64,000 bases of DNA from UBA2227 sp036677505 (lineage in GTDB: Bacteria; Bacillota_I; Bacilli_A; Erysipelotrichales; Erysipelotrichaceae), in assembly GCA_036677505.1 (NCBI GenBank), contig JAVBWK010000003.1, forward strand, positions 1 through 64,000, written 5' to 3'. The notes beneath the pieces were generated by a model, which was not told the origin of the DNA, did no database searches, and worked only from the letters and a program-made list of their open reading frames with translations. Below, in pieces: positions 17,443 to 26,214 of this stretch. Both the position numbers and the translations under genes were made by a program. Positions within the stretch are counted from its first letter, which is position 1. Each line of letters starts with the position of its first letter.

Positions 17443-18798
17443 CTAAATAAGTAATCGTTCGATTTCTTTTATCGCTACTAGAAATAATTCGTCATTTTTA
17501 CATTGCTTATCAACTTTTTCGCATGAACTGATAACTGTTGAATGATCTCTTTTCCCGAATTCTTCACCGATTTTAATAAAAGGCAAATCCAGGTGTTTTC
17601 TGCACAAATACATAGCAATATGACGGGCATTTGCAATATTCTTCGTTCTTGATTTGGATATAAGCTGTTGTTTGGTCAAACCGTAATAATCTGCTACGAC
17701 ACGCTTGATTTTATTAGCTGACAAATCATTCTTATCGTTGACAGCTGCCTGGCCTTTGAATGCACCGACGGCGGTTTTAAAATCAATACGACCAGTATTT
17801 GAGAAATTTATGGAATAAAAAAGCAGTCGGTTCAGAGCTCCCTCAAGTTTTCTGACATCTTTGGAAAAATTTGTTGCTATATATGATAGGACATCATCAT
17901 CGATAAATGTCGGATCCACACTTTGATACTCCATTTTTTTCTTCAAAATGGCTAAAGATGTCTCGAATTCCGGTGAATCCACACCAACCGACAATCCAGA
18001 AGAAAAACGGCTGATCAAACGCTCCTCAAGGCCTTTAATTTCTTGCGGGTGACGATCGGATGTCAAGACGATTTGGCGGCGATTATTGACCAGATCGTTA
18101 AAAATATAGAAGAATATTTCATGAGATTTTTCTTTGCCGGCCAAGAACTGGATATCATCCATCAATAAAACATCGACCATTTGCATACTCAATTTAAATT
18201 CTTCAATAGAATTATCTTTGATCGAAGTGACGACACGAGTAACAAAATCAGCTCCGGAAGTATATAATACACGCTTTTCAGGGTAATTCTTCTTAACATA
18301 ATTACCAATAGCATTGAGCAGATGTGTCTTGCCAAGACCGGAATTCCCGAAAATAAAGAGCGGGTTATAAAATTTCCCGGGATTATAAGCACAAGCCAAA
18401 GCAGCAGAGTGAGATTCTTTGTTGCTGGGTCCGACAACGAAGTTATCAAACGTGTAGAATGCAAGAACACCATCCTCTTCAGTTCTTTCCTGAATATTTG
18501 TATTGAGCGGCAGTGATGCAGGCCGCTTTAAATATTCGTGCTGTGTATAAATGTCACAGTCAACATCCTTATCTAAAACAGTTTTAAGTGATGACGTTAT
18601 AAATCCGGCCTCCTGTAATAAAATGACCTTCTGAATTTGCGTTGGTACGACGATAACAGCCTTACTTTCCGACAGATCCCTTAAAGAGGATTCATCAAAG
18701 TAAGTATCATAAACAATGGCATCAACGTAACCACTGTTTTTCATGTATTGTTTTGTCTTGCTCCAGATATCTTCCAGATATGTCTCAACATAAGTCAT
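17443..18798 (-). CDS. dnaA: Chromosomal replication initiator DnaA
   Basis: AAA+ initiator that binds DnaA boxes and opens oriC, 451 aa. Domain I is residues about 1-80; domain II is a short linker. Domain III begins near 112 with Walker A GNSGLGKT (151-158) and Walker B LLMDDIQFLAGKEK. Domain IV carries the DNA-binding signature HIAMYLCRKH followed by GKRDHSTV. The open frame starts at 18831, but the ATG at 18798 gives the normal MTYVETYLEDIW domain I start. Its minus orientation defines the left replichore. Confidence 0.96.
   Translation of the reverse strand: MTYVETYLEDIWSKTKQYMKNSGYVDAIVYDTYFDESSLRDLSESKAVIVVPTQIQKVILLQEAGFITSSLKTVLDKDVDCDIYTQHEYLKRPASLPLNTNIQERTEEDGVLAFYTFDNFVVGPSNKESHSAALACAYNPGKFYNPLFIFGNSGLGKTHLLNAIGNYVKKNYPEKRVLYTSGADFVTRVVTSIKDNSIEEFKLSMQMVDVLLMDDIQFLAGKEKSHEIFFYIFNDLVNNRRQIVLTSDRHPQEIKGLEERLISRFSSGLSVGVDSPEFETSLAILKKKMEYQSVDPTFIDDDVLSYIATNFSKDVRKLEGALNRLLFYSINFSNTGRIDFKTAVGAFKGQAAVNDKNDLSANKIKRVVADYYGLTKQQLISKSRTKNIANARHIAMYLCRKHLDLPFIKIGEEFGKRDHSTVISSCEKVDKQCKNDELFLVAIKEIERLLI
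18372..18385. promoter_or_regulatory. Candidate Noc-binding site in dnaA
   Basis: ATTTCCCGGGATTA matches 11 of 14 positions of the Bacillus Noc-binding sequence ATTTCCCGGGAAAT. It is the best match I found by eye in the window. Tentative. Confidence 0.3.
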
Positions 18799-18831
18799 AA
18801 TCCCTACCCAAACCCTTCTGTGTGAACTCAT

Positions 18832-19289
18832 TTTACATAAATATCAAACAGATTTCCACACTAAATTTCAATGAAACAATTTTCTCCACAAACACAAAAG
18901 CAAAAACTGCACTATTTCAGGCTTATATCCGAGTTTTCCACACCATATAACAAAATGCATTTTGTTGATAATATGTGAGTAACTTTCTGTGGGGTTCAGA
19001 CTTGTCGGAATTGGGCATAAAGCGGAGTGGAGCTGAGAAATACCCACAGGTTTCCCACAGCATAAAAAGGCTTAAACAGTGCAATATTTGATATTTTCAA
19101 CATTATCAACGTATGTTATTTAAACGTGCGATCACAATGTTTAAAATACTGTGTAAAATCATTGGTGTTTCCACGGTCCGGTTTGTGGAAAAACACTTGT
19201 TCACAACACTGAAAATAATAGTGTTTTTTACATTTCATATGATGAGTGGAAATCGGGGTTTGTTAATTGTGTATATTCACATGCTTTTG
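18832..19289. other. Replication origin oriC, upstream DnaA-box cluster
   Basis: A non-coding stretch between dnaA and the rpmH promoter. Near-consensus DnaA boxes (8 of 9) occur at 18882-18890, 18934-18942, 18963-18971 (minus), 18974-18982 (minus), 19150-19158 (minus), 19184-19192 (minus) and 19197-19205. Weaker ones occur at 18852, 19040, 19051 and 19103. Genes diverge outward on both sides, as expected for a bidirectional origin. dnaA autoregulation by these boxes is likely but inferred. Confidence 0.85.
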
Positions 19290-19318
19290 TTGACTTATAT
19301 TCCAGAATTATGTATAAT
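19290..19318 (+). promoter_or_regulatory. Promoter of rpmH
   Basis: TTGACT, 17-base spacer, perfect TATAAT: one of the strongest promoters in the window, as expected for a ribosomal protein gene. Confidence 0.9.
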
Positions 19319-19365
19319 CTACTAGCAATTGCTCAATATTGTATAAAGAACTGGAGGTGGCTCTT

Positions 19366-19500
19366 GTGAAAAGAACTTATCAACCGAGCAAAAGAAAACA
19401 CCAAAAGGTCCACGGTTTCAGAGCCCGTATGAAAACGGTCGGAGGTCGCAAAGTGTTGGCCCGTCGTCGCGCAAAAGGCAGAAAGATCTTGTCGGCGTAA
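19366..19500 (+). CDS. rpmH: 50S ribosomal protein L34
   Basis: A 44-aa, highly basic ribosomal protein of the large subunit. Translation from the GTG at 19366 reads MKRTYQPSKRKHQK at the start, then HGFRARMKTVGGRKVLARRR and KGRKILSA, the full canonical L34 sequence. GGAGG lies 8 bases upstream. TTG two bases earlier would run straight into a TGA, so GTG is the start. It is too short for ordinary long-ORF detection. A strong terminator begins right after its stop. Confidence 0.98.
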   Translation: MKRTYQPSKRKHQKVHGFRARMKTVGGRKVLARRRAKGRKILSA

Positions 19501-19526
19501 AAAGTCACCTTCGGGTGACTTTTTTT
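19501..19526 (+). terminator. Strong intrinsic terminator directly after rpmH
   Basis: Perfect arms AAAGTCACC and GGTGACTTT around a TTCG tetraloop, followed by a T-run. It ends only 8 bases before the rnpA start codon. Confidence 0.9.
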
Positions 19527-19533
19527 AAGTTTT

Positions 19534-19905
19534 ATGAGAAAATCTCTTCGCATTAAAAATGCACGCGAATTCCAATCAATCATAGGGAAACGGCACTTTT
19601 ACACAAATAAGTGTTTCGTTCTTTACCATGTGAGCCGATCCGATGAAAACGCACGTATCGGAATCACGGTTTCTAAAAAGCTGGGCAATGCAGTCGTAAG
19701 AAACAAGATCAAGCGGCAATGCCGGATGATGTTTCAGCAGTTAATGTCATTTAACGAGAAGTTTGATGTGATTTGTATTATCAGGGGCGGATATCTTGCA
19801 CAAGGTTACCACGAAAACAAAAAAGAGTTGGAAACATTGTTAAAAAAGATTAAAATATACTATGACGCACAATCTATGAAGGAGATTAAAGATGAACGTA
19901 TTTAA
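19534..19905 (+). CDS. rnpA: Ribonuclease P protein component
   Basis: Protein subunit of RNase P, which matures tRNA 5' ends; 123 aa. The start MRKSLRIKNAREFQSII and the RNA-binding RNR-type motif VSKKLGNAVVRNKIKRQCR near residues 46-64 are clear. No Shine-Dalgarno is visible: the 30 bases upstream are the rpmH terminator and a T-rich spacer. GGTGA in the terminator's 3' arm is about 15 bases away and would be base-paired. It overlaps yidC by 14 bases. Confidence 0.95.
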   Translation: MRKSLRIKNAREFQSIIGKRHFYTNKCFVLYHVSRSDENARIGITVSKKLGNAVVRNKIKRQCRMMFQQLMSFNEKFDVICIIRGGYLAQGYHENKKELETLLKKIKIYYDAQSMKEIKDERI

Positions 19906-20761
19906 AAAACGCAAGACCCTTATCAGCGCAGCGGCACTCATGCTGTTTTTAAGCGGATGTACCAGTGTATTAGATAAGAACGGCAATGTACTGCCAGACA
20001 AAATTATTTCTTCAACGACCACTTTAGGTGAGATTTGGGCAAATGAGAGTTGGTTTTCCGCTCTGTTTGTGTTTCCGCTGGCAAAAGCAATCAACTTTTT
20101 ACAGCCCTATCTTGGTATAGCATTGGCAATCGCTGCCGTTACTATTTTCATTAAGCTGTTGACTTTGACATTCACCATCAAATCGACGGTTGCAACCCAG
20201 AAGATGCAAGTCATTCAACCCGAACTTAACAAGATCCAAAAGAAGTATGAAGGAAAGAAAGACGACCAATCAAGACTCGCCATGGGACAGGAAATGCAGG
20301 CTCTTTACAGCAAGCATAATATCAATCCTTTGGGAACGATCCTGGTTACATTCATTCAGCTTCCGATTATTTTAGCTATGTGGCAGGCAGTCCAGCGCTC
20401 CGAAGCAGTTCTTAACGGAACATTATTTGGCGCAAGCTTAAAAGTAACACCGATGACCGGCTTCATTGAGATGAATTTCATTTATATCGTCATATTCCTG
20501 TTGATGGGTGCCTTCCAGTTTGCTTCAATGATGCTTCCTCAGTACTTGGCAAAGAAAGCCGCAAAGAAACGTCCGAATGAAAAACCGGCACCAAACAATC
20601 AAAAAGGTATGATGTACGGTATGTTTGCAATGATCATGTTTATTTCAATCAACTGGCCGACCGCAATGTCCTTATACTGGTTAGTAAGCGCATTTGCACA
20701 AGTAGCCCAGACATTATTCATTCAATGGAAGTACATTGATACTCCGGCAGGAGCGAAATGA
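19892..20761 (+). CDS. yidC: Membrane protein insertase YidC/OxaA (lipoprotein)
   Basis: Inserts and folds membrane proteins, with or after the Sec translocon; 289 aa. A type II signal peptide ends at lipobox LSGC (Cys23), as in gram-positive YidC1/SpoIIIJ proteins. About five membrane helices follow the FVFPLAKAINFLQPYLGIALAIA start of the 60K domain. A cytoplasmic hairpin loop carries KMQVIQPELNKIQKKYEGKK, and NPLGTILVTFIQLPIILAMWQ contributes to the hydrophilic groove region. GGAG precedes the ATG. It overlaps rnpA and, by four bases, jag. Confidence 0.96.
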   Translation: MNVFKKRKTLISAAALMLFLSGCTSVLDKNGNVLPDKIISSTTTLGEIWANESWFSALFVFPLAKAINFLQPYLGIALAIAAVTIFIKLLTLTFTIKSTVATQKMQVIQPELNKIQKKYEGKKDDQSRLAMGQEMQALYSKHNINPLGTILVTFIQLPIILAMWQAVQRSEAVLNGTLFGASLKVTPMTGFIEMNFIYIVIFLLMGAFQFASMMLPQYLAKKAAKKRPNEKPAPNNQKGMMYGMFAMIMFISINWPTAMSLYWLVSAFAQVAQTLFIQWKYIDTPAGAK

Positions 20762-21378
20762 GTATGAAAAAGTATACCGGTAAGAACTTAGAGGAGTTGC
20801 TTGATAGAGTCGCTAAGGAAAAAGGTGTACGGGTAGATGAACTTACGTACTATGTTCTTGAAGAAAAGCAAGGATTTCTGGGCTTTGGCGCTCAAGTAAC
20901 GGCTGAAATCTACTGTTTGAACGATGTGAGCGATTTTCTAAAAAAATATCTCGAAACATTCTTTAAAAACTTTGATCAGTCCATCGAAGTTTCCGTTGAA
21001 CGCCAAAACGACGCTTTCAGAGTCATGATCAATGCGGAAAATAACGCTATATTGATTGGTCGAGGCGGTCAGACACTTCAGGCGATCAATACAGTGGTCC
21101 GCGGAGCGGTTAACTCTTTCTTTAAGCGCCGTTTTCAAGTGTTGGTCGATATCAACAATTATAAAAATGATCGTTATGATAAAGTCAAAGCCATGGCAAC
21201 ACGAATCGCCCGTACAGTTCAACGTACCAGAATCAGTGCAGTGTTAGATCCGATGCCTAACGATGAACGGAAAGTCATTCATCAGATGCTCTCAGAAATG
21301 AAGAATATTCGCACTGAGAGCGAAGGTGATGGCAATCACCGTCGTCTGCGCATCATATTTGATAAAAACAAAAACTGA
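20758..21378 (+). CDS. jag: RNA-binding protein Jag (KhpB/EloR)
   Basis: Cytoplasmic RNA-binding protein linked to cell elongation and division, 206 aa. The Jag_N domain (residues about 3-52) is YTGKNLEELLDRVAKEKG...KQGFLGFG. The KH domain has the GxxG loop IGRGGQTLQAI near residue 100. The R3H domain has PNDERKVIHQ near residue 170. Translationally coupled to yidC by ATGA, a pairing conserved across firmicutes. A terminator begins at its stop codon. Confidence 0.94.
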   Translation: MSMKKYTGKNLEELLDRVAKEKGVRVDELTYYVLEEKQGFLGFGAQVTAEIYCLNDVSDFLKKYLETFFKNFDQSIEVSVERQNDAFRVMINAENNAILIGRGGQTLQAINTVVRGAVNSFFKRRFQVLVDINNYKNDRYDKVKAMATRIARTVQRTRISAVLDPMPNDERKVIHQMLSEMKNIRTESEGDGNHRRLRIIFDKNKN

Positions 21379-21403
21379 CTTTTCCTTCAAGGAAAAGTTT
21401 TTT
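21378..21403 (+). terminator. Terminator after jag
   Basis: Arms ACTTTTCC and GGAAAAGT with a five-base loop, then a T-run; the first base is the last base of the jag stop codon. Confidence 0.85.
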
Positions 21404-21419
21404 CATCAAAAAACACGTG

Positions 21420-21425
21420 TATAAT
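21420..21425 (+). promoter_or_regulatory. -10 box of the pth-mfd-rqcP unit
   Basis: Perfect TATAAT 18 bases before the pth ATG; no clear -35. Confidence 0.55.
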
Positions 21426-21443
21426 AGAAACGGTGGTGAAACA

Positions 21444-22049
21444 ATGAAACTTATCGTCGGATTAGGCAACCCAGGCAAAAAATATGAGCAGACCCGCCAC
21501 AATACCGGGTTTTTAGTCATTGATAAAGTTGCTGAAAGACTGAATACTAAATTTAATCAATCAAAATTTCATTCAAACTATGCGGTTGCAATTTACAATA
21601 ATGAGCAGGTCATGCTCTTAAAACCGCAGACCTACATGAATCTTTCCGGAGAAGCTGTCAGTGCAGCCGTCCGATTCTTCAAAATCAAACACGAGGACAT
21701 CCTTGTCATCAGTGATGACTTGGATTTGCCTGTCGGGAAAATCCGTCTGCGACCCAGCGGCAGCGCAGGCGGCCAAAAAGGGCTGAAAAATATCATTGAT
21801 CATCTAAACGATATGAATATCCCCAGACTGCGCGTGGGTATAGGTAAAAATCCGCTGATTGATACGGCAGATTATGTCCTTGGAAAAGTTGAACCTGAAA
21901 ACAGAGAAATCTATAACAAGAGTATTGATGAAGCTGCAGAAGCAGCCTTGTTATTCATCAAAGGCGGATTAAAAGAAGCAATCGATCGAAACAATGGGAA
22001 AAGTAATGGAAGCAATACTCCAACGATTAAGCAGTCATCAGGCGATTGA
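21444..22049 (+). CDS. pth: Peptidyl-tRNA hydrolase
   Basis: Releases peptides from prematurely dissociated peptidyl-tRNA, 201 aa. The start MKLIVGLGNPGKKYEQTRHN contains Asn and the catalytic His (about residue 20). The QTYMNLSGEAV motif and the catalytic-Asp segment ISDDLDLPVG near residue 95 are present. An open frame begins at 21417, but GGTGGTG and the canonical start place translation at 21444. Its end overlaps mfd. Confidence 0.96.
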   Translation: MKLIVGLGNPGKKYEQTRHNTGFLVIDKVAERLNTKFNQSKFHSNYAVAIYNNEQVMLLKPQTYMNLSGEAVSAAVRFFKIKHEDILVISDDLDLPVGKIRLRPSGSAGGQKGLKNIIDHLNDMNIPRLRVGIGKNPLIDTADYVLGKVEPENREIYNKSIDEAAEAALLFIKGGLKEAIDRNNGKSNGSNTPTIKQSSGD

Positions 22050-25000
22050 ACTGTATCAGCAGAAAAGAGAATGTTTTGCGAATGTTTCTTTGGCACAGGA
22101 AGCTCTTTTAGTTGCGTCAGTTTATCGAAAACATCCCCAACCGCTGATTATCATTAAACCCAATCTGTATCAGGCACAAATGCTGTTTGAGAAAGTGGCA
22201 ACACTGCTCGGTCATCCCGATCAAGTGTTTTTGTATCCGCAAGAAGAATCGCTGCGCGTCGAGGCTATTGCTTCGTCGCCGGAGATGCACACATTGAAAA
22301 TGGAAGCAATGATGAAACTGCTTACGGTGGAAAACCCGTTGTGTATAACTCACACAGCCGCTGTAATAAGGAAAATTCCGACGAAAAAGACCTTGTCAAC
22401 CCTTGTAATCGAGCTAAGACAAGGGGAAAACCATCACCCGGAAAGTATCATAAACAAATTGCGAGCTATGGGGTACACACAAACCAACCGTGTCGATCAA
22501 CCGCTGACGTATGCTTTACGCGGAGGGATCATTGATATCTATGCGATAAATTACGAACATCCGATACGAATTGAGTTCTTCGATACCGAAATAGACAATA
22601 TTCGTTTTTTTGATATACACACCCAACGGACAATTCAGACAATCGGTGAGATACGCGTACCGTTTGCGACTGATATTATCTTCACGGAAGAATCTGTAAG
22701 TCAGATTGATTCAACGATAAAAAACAAGTTGCAGTGGTCATCGAGCCAACGTGATTCACTCGAAGCTGCAGCACTTCAAGAGAATATCGAAAGAGATTTT
22801 TCGTATATTGAAAAACACATAAGAGAACCGCGACTTTATCGGTACATGGCCATGTCACAGGATGTGGGCAGCCTGTTGGATTTATGTGATGCGAATATAG
22901 TAGTATCCAGCATTGAGGAGATAAAAAGTCAACAACACCATATTCACAACGATACGGTCGAATATATTCAAGAACTGGTACAAGATCATCGTGCAGTCGC
23001 CTATTTTGATGTATTCTTTGATGCGATGACTCTTTTCGCAGGCAAAAAACCTCTGTATATTCATCAATATGAAGTTAGAGATGAAGTAAAACTTTCATGG
23101 CATGCCCTAAGCAAAATGAATCAGCCGCTGAATTTTCTGGTAAAAACGTTTCAAACCCAGTCGGAGTTCTCGGATGTCGTGCTGATCCTGCAAGAAAGTG
23201 AGATTCGACTGGTGATCGATCAGCTGATCGCACACAATATCACTTATCAGATATCGGATGGATCCAAGATTTATTCCGGTATAACCATCATTCACGGTCA
23301 GTATGATGAAGGGTTTGAAGCTATTGAAGAGCACCTTATCGTGTATACATCCCGAGAGATTTTTTCATCGACAGTCCGCCTGGGACGGTTTATCAATAAA
23401 TTTAGGGAAGCGGAAATTCTCAGCAATTATGATGAGTTGTCAATAGGTGATTATGTCGTTCACCAACAGCATGGGATTGGCAAATATATGGGATTAACCA
23501 CACAACTGATTGATGGAGTGCATAAAGATTTTCTGCACATTGCCTATCGCGGTGAAGATGTCTTGTTTGTGCCGCTGGAACAGTTCAGATTGGTTCGCAA
23601 GTTTGTCTCTTCTGAAGGGGCTTCACCGAAACTGAATAAATTGGGTTCGAGTGAATGGATCAAAACGAAAAAAAGACTGTCAGAAAATATCGAAGAACTC
23701 GCGGATCGATTGATTTCCCTGTATGCATCACGCAGTGAGCAAATCGGGTATGCATATAAATCTGATTCCGACTTGCAGCGTGAGTTTGAGGATGAGTTTG
23801 AGTACGAACTGACCGATGATCAAGAGCAGGCATTGGCTGAGATAAAAGAAGATATGCAAAAGCCGAAACCGATGGACAGGCTGCTTTGCGGTGATGTCGG
23901 GTTTGGCAAAACGGAAGTCGCGATTCGGGCAGCATTTAAAGCTGTCAGTGAAAACAAACAAGTGGCGTTTCTTTGTCCTACAACCGTACTTTCCAGGCAA
24001 CATTATCAGACGTTTTTAAAAAGATTTACAAACTATCCGGTCAATATCGCTGTCCTTAACCGTTTTGTCTTAGAGAGCAGACAGAAAGAGATCCTGCATG
24101 ATGTTGCTATCGGAAAGATTGATATTCTGATTGGAACGCACAGAATACTATCCAAAGATGTAAAATTTAATGACTTGGGATTTTTGATTATTGATGAAGA
24201 GCAGCGGTTTGGGGTAGAACATAAAGAAATCATCAAAGAATTGCGAAATTCTGTTGATGTCCTTTCATTAAGTGCCACACCGATTCCCAGGACACTGCAA
24301 ATGTCTCTGATCGGGCTTCGTTCATTATCCCAATTGAATACGCCTCCATCCAACCGGCTGCCGGTTCAGACGTATATAGTAGAAAAAAACCGCAGTCTGA
24401 TAAAGGAAATCATTGAGCGTGAGCTGGCCCGTGGCGGTCAAGTATTTTACCTTTTCAATAATGTCGATCAAATATTTTCGTTGGCCTACCGACTTCAGCA
24501 AGATATTCCTTATGCAAAGGTTGCGGTGGCACATGGCCAAATGAATCGTGAGGAGATTGAGAATGTCATGGTTCAGTTTACGGAGAACGAATGCAATGTG
24601 CTGGTCTGCACGACCATCATTGAAACGGGAATCGATATACCGAATGCCAATACGATGATCATCGATCGTGCGGATACCTTCGGGCTTTCACAACTGTATC
24701 AAATCAAAGGGAGAGTCGGCAGATCGGATCGATTAGCCTACGCTTATCTGATGTATGAACCTAAAAAACAGTTGTCAGAAGTTGCTTCAAAGCGGTTAAA
24801 AGCCATTAAAGAGTTTACCGAGTTGGGCAGCGGTTATAAAATAGCCATGAGAGATTTGACGATACGCGGTGCCGGAGATTTGCTTGGTCCTCAGCAGTCA
24901 GGATTCATTGATACCGTAGGTATAGATATGTACATTGAAATGCTTCAAAAAGCGATCGCTCAGAAGCAAGGCATCGTTATCGAACAGGAAGCTGAACCGA

Positions 25001-25467
25001 TGGCGAAAGTCATGATGAAAGTAGATGCCTACATTCCCAAGACATTTGCTCCTGAAGATTTAGAAAAAATCAACTTGTACAAAAGAGTGGATGCAATCCG
25101 TTCGCTTAAAGGATTGAATGATCTTATTGATGAAATATCTGATGTTTACGGTCATCTTCCTGCGGTCGTTTCATTACTTTTTGAGAAAAAACGTTTGGAG
25201 ATATTACTAAGTGAAGATCGTATTCACTCGTTCAAAGAGCAAACGGCTATGATTGAACTTGTCTTCACTAAGGAATTCAGCGATACAGTGGATGGAGTCG
25301 CCTTATTTACTTTGGTTAATCAGGTATCAAGGGACATTGAATTAAAATATATCCAAAGGAAAATCGTATTGAAATTCAAGAAACATCCGAAGTGGCTGAT
25401 GGAAGTCATTCAGGTACTAATGAAAACTAAGAGCGGGGTAAACAAAAAAACAGGAGGAAGTGCATGA
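22006..25467 (+). CDS. mfd: Transcription-repair coupling factor Mfd
   Basis: ATP-driven translocase that removes stalled RNA polymerase and recruits UvrA, about 1153 aa. The N-terminal UvrB-homology module covers about residues 1-340. The RNA polymerase-interacting domain starts near LSIGDYVVHQQHGIGKYMGL. Translocase motifs include GDVGFGKTEVA, IDEEQRFGV (DEEQ box), SATPIPRTLQ and QIKGRVGRSD; the TRCF C-terminal domain ends the protein. The frame is open from 21994; I prefer 22006, where a GGGA-type site precedes ATG. Either start overlaps pth by about 44-56 bases. Confidence 0.96.
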   Translation: MEAILQRLSSHQAIELYQQKRECFANVSLAQEALLVASVYRKHPQPLIIIKPNLYQAQMLFEKVATLLGHPDQVFLYPQEESLRVEAIASSPEMHTLKMEAMMKLLTVENPLCITHTAAVIRKIPTKKTLSTLVIELRQGENHHPESIINKLRAMGYTQTNRVDQPLTYALRGGIIDIYAINYEHPIRIEFFDTEIDNIRFFDIHTQRTIQTIGEIRVPFATDIIFTEESVSQIDSTIKNKLQWSSSQRDSLEAAALQENIERDFSYIEKHIREPRLYRYMAMSQDVGSLLDLCDANIVVSSIEEIKSQQHHIHNDTVEYIQELVQDHRAVAYFDVFFDAMTLFAGKKPLYIHQYEVRDEVKLSWHALSKMNQPLNFLVKTFQTQSEFSDVVLILQESEIRLVIDQLIAHNITYQISDGSKIYSGITIIHGQYDEGFEAIEEHLIVYTSREIFSSTVRLGRFINKFREAEILSNYDELSIGDYVVHQQHGIGKYMGLTTQLIDGVHKDFLHIAYRGEDVLFVPLEQFRLVRKFVSSEGASPKLNKLGSSEWIKTKKRLSENIEELADRLISLYASRSEQIGYAYKSDSDLQREFEDEFEYELTDDQEQALAEIKEDMQKPKPMDRLLCGDVGFGKTEVAIRAAFKAVSENKQVAFLCPTTVLSRQHYQTFLKRFTNYPVNIAVLNRFVLESRQKEILHDVAIGKIDILIGTHRILSKDVKFNDLGFLIIDEEQRFGVEHKEIIKELRNSVDVLSLSATPIPRTLQMSLIGLRSLSQLNTPPSNRLPVQTYIVEKNRSLIKEIIERELARGGQVFYLFNNVDQIFSLAYRLQQDIPYAKVAVAHGQMNREEIENVMVQFTENECNVLVCTTIIETGIDIPNANTMIIDRADTFGLSQLYQIKGRVGRSDRLAYAYLMYEPKKQLSEVASKRLKAIKEFTELGSGYKIAMRDLTIRGAGDLLGPQQSGFIDTVGIDMYIEMLQKAIAQKQGIVIEQEAEPMAKVMMKVDAYIPKTFAPEDLEKINLYKRVDAIRSLKGLNDLIDEISDVYGHLPAVVSLLFEKKRLEILLSEDRIHSFKEQTAMIELVFTKEFSDTVDGVALFTLVNQVSRDIELKYIQRKIVLKFKKHPKWLMEVIQVLMKTKSGVNKKTGGSA

Positions 25468-25733
25468 GAATCGACAAATTTCTTAAGGTGGCCCGGGTTC
25501 TAAAGCGTAGAACCGTGGCAAAGGAGTTGGCGGATCATCAGCGTATCGTCATTAACGGTAAACCTGCGAAACCTTCGACAGAGGTCAAAGAAAATGACAT
25601 TGTGGAGATTGTTTTCGGGCACCGCCAGTTGACAATCAAAATTCTGGCTATTGCCTCTCAATCCAGCAAGAAAGATGCAGGCATGATGTATGAGGTGCTG
25701 GATGAACGTTTTATCAGCTTACAATCAGAGTGA
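25464..25733 (+). CDS. rqcP: Ribosome-associated quality control protein RqcP (YabO), S4 domain
   Basis: A small 89-aa S4 protein. MRIDKFLKVARVLKRRTVAKEL followed by VINGKPAKPSTEVKENDIVEI is the RqcP/Hsp15-like pattern. In Bacillus RqcP works with RqcH to add alanine tails on obstructed 50S subunits; that role is transferred from the family. It is coupled to mfd by an ATGA overlap. In Bacillus the mfd-to-yabO interval holds spoVT, yabM and yabN, which are missing here. Confidence 0.88.
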   Translation: MRIDKFLKVARVLKRRTVAKELADHQRIVINGKPAKPSTEVKENDIVEIVFGHRQLTIKILAIASQSSKKDAGMMYEVLDERFISLQSE

Positions 25734-25749
25734 ATTTACTTGACAACTC

Positions 25750-25777
25750 TTGCATTTTCACAAAATGGCAGTATAAT
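25750..25777 (+). promoter_or_regulatory. Promoter of the DivIC-like gene
   Basis: TTGCAT, 16-base spacer, TATAAT. A nearby TTGACA at 25740 is too far (26 bases) from the -10. Confidence 0.65.
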
Positions 25778-25803
25778 TAAATTCTCAAGAGGTTGGTGTA
25801 TTC

Positions 25804-26121
25804 ATGAAAATTGAGAAGAAAACACGTAAAAAGGTCAGAGGAGTCATCCTGAATTTTGTTGCTTTTATCATCTTCGGAGTTTCACTTGTTTTACTTTATC
25901 AAGTGTCTGTGCAAATTGTTGAGACGATCAATATGACAACACGATTAAATGATGTACAAGAGCAGATGCGGATTCTTGAAAATGAAAATGATTATCTTAC
26001 TCAGCAAAAAGATAAACTTAATGATCCTGAGTATGTGAAGAATTATGCCCGTTTCGGGTATATGCTGTCTAAAGAAGGGGAACAAATCTTCTACCTTCCG
26101 GAAAAAGAAAAGGATGAATAA
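25804..26121 (+). CDS. divIC: Septum formation initiator DivIC/FtsB family
   Basis: A small bitopic divisome protein, 105 aa. A basic N-terminus (KIEKKTRKKVRG) is followed by one membrane helix (about residues 15-38). An extracellular leucine-zipper coiled coil, MTTRLNDVQEQMRILENEND, follows, then the family PEYVKNYARFGYMLSKEGE motif. It would bridge FtsL and the septal synthase. Its place after rqcP matches Bacillus divIC, without yabP and yabQ between. Confidence 0.88.
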   Translation: MKIEKKTRKKVRGVILNFVAFIIFGVSLVLLYQVSVQIVETINMTTRLNDVQEQMRILENENDYLTQQKDKLNDPEYVKNYARFGYMLSKEGEQIFYLPEKEKDE

Positions 26122-26143
26122 CAACGGGTAACCGTTGTTTTTT
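26120..26143 (+). terminator. Terminator after divIC
   Basis: AACAACGG and CCGTTGTT arms with a four-base loop and T-run, sharing bases with the divIC TAA. Confidence 0.85.
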
Positions 26144-26178
26144 GTTGGTTTATTGTAAGTGCAAAATTTCGCAATCAA

Positions 26179-26187
26179 TGGTATAGT
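26179..26187 (+). promoter_or_regulatory. Extended -10 promoter of gpmI
   Basis: TGGTATAGT, 27 bases before the gpmI ATG, without a good -35. Confidence 0.6.
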
Positions 26188-26214
26188 AGTTACGTAATTA
26201 CGGAGGAATAAAAG

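Noticed and set aside
19113..19325. 70-codon open frame in the oriC gap
   Set aside because: Runs over DnaA-box sequence and the rpmH promoter, has no SD and a low-complexity product.
22882..24540. Several antisense open frames within mfd
   Set aside because: Shadows of the mfd frame without SD sites or recognisable proteins.
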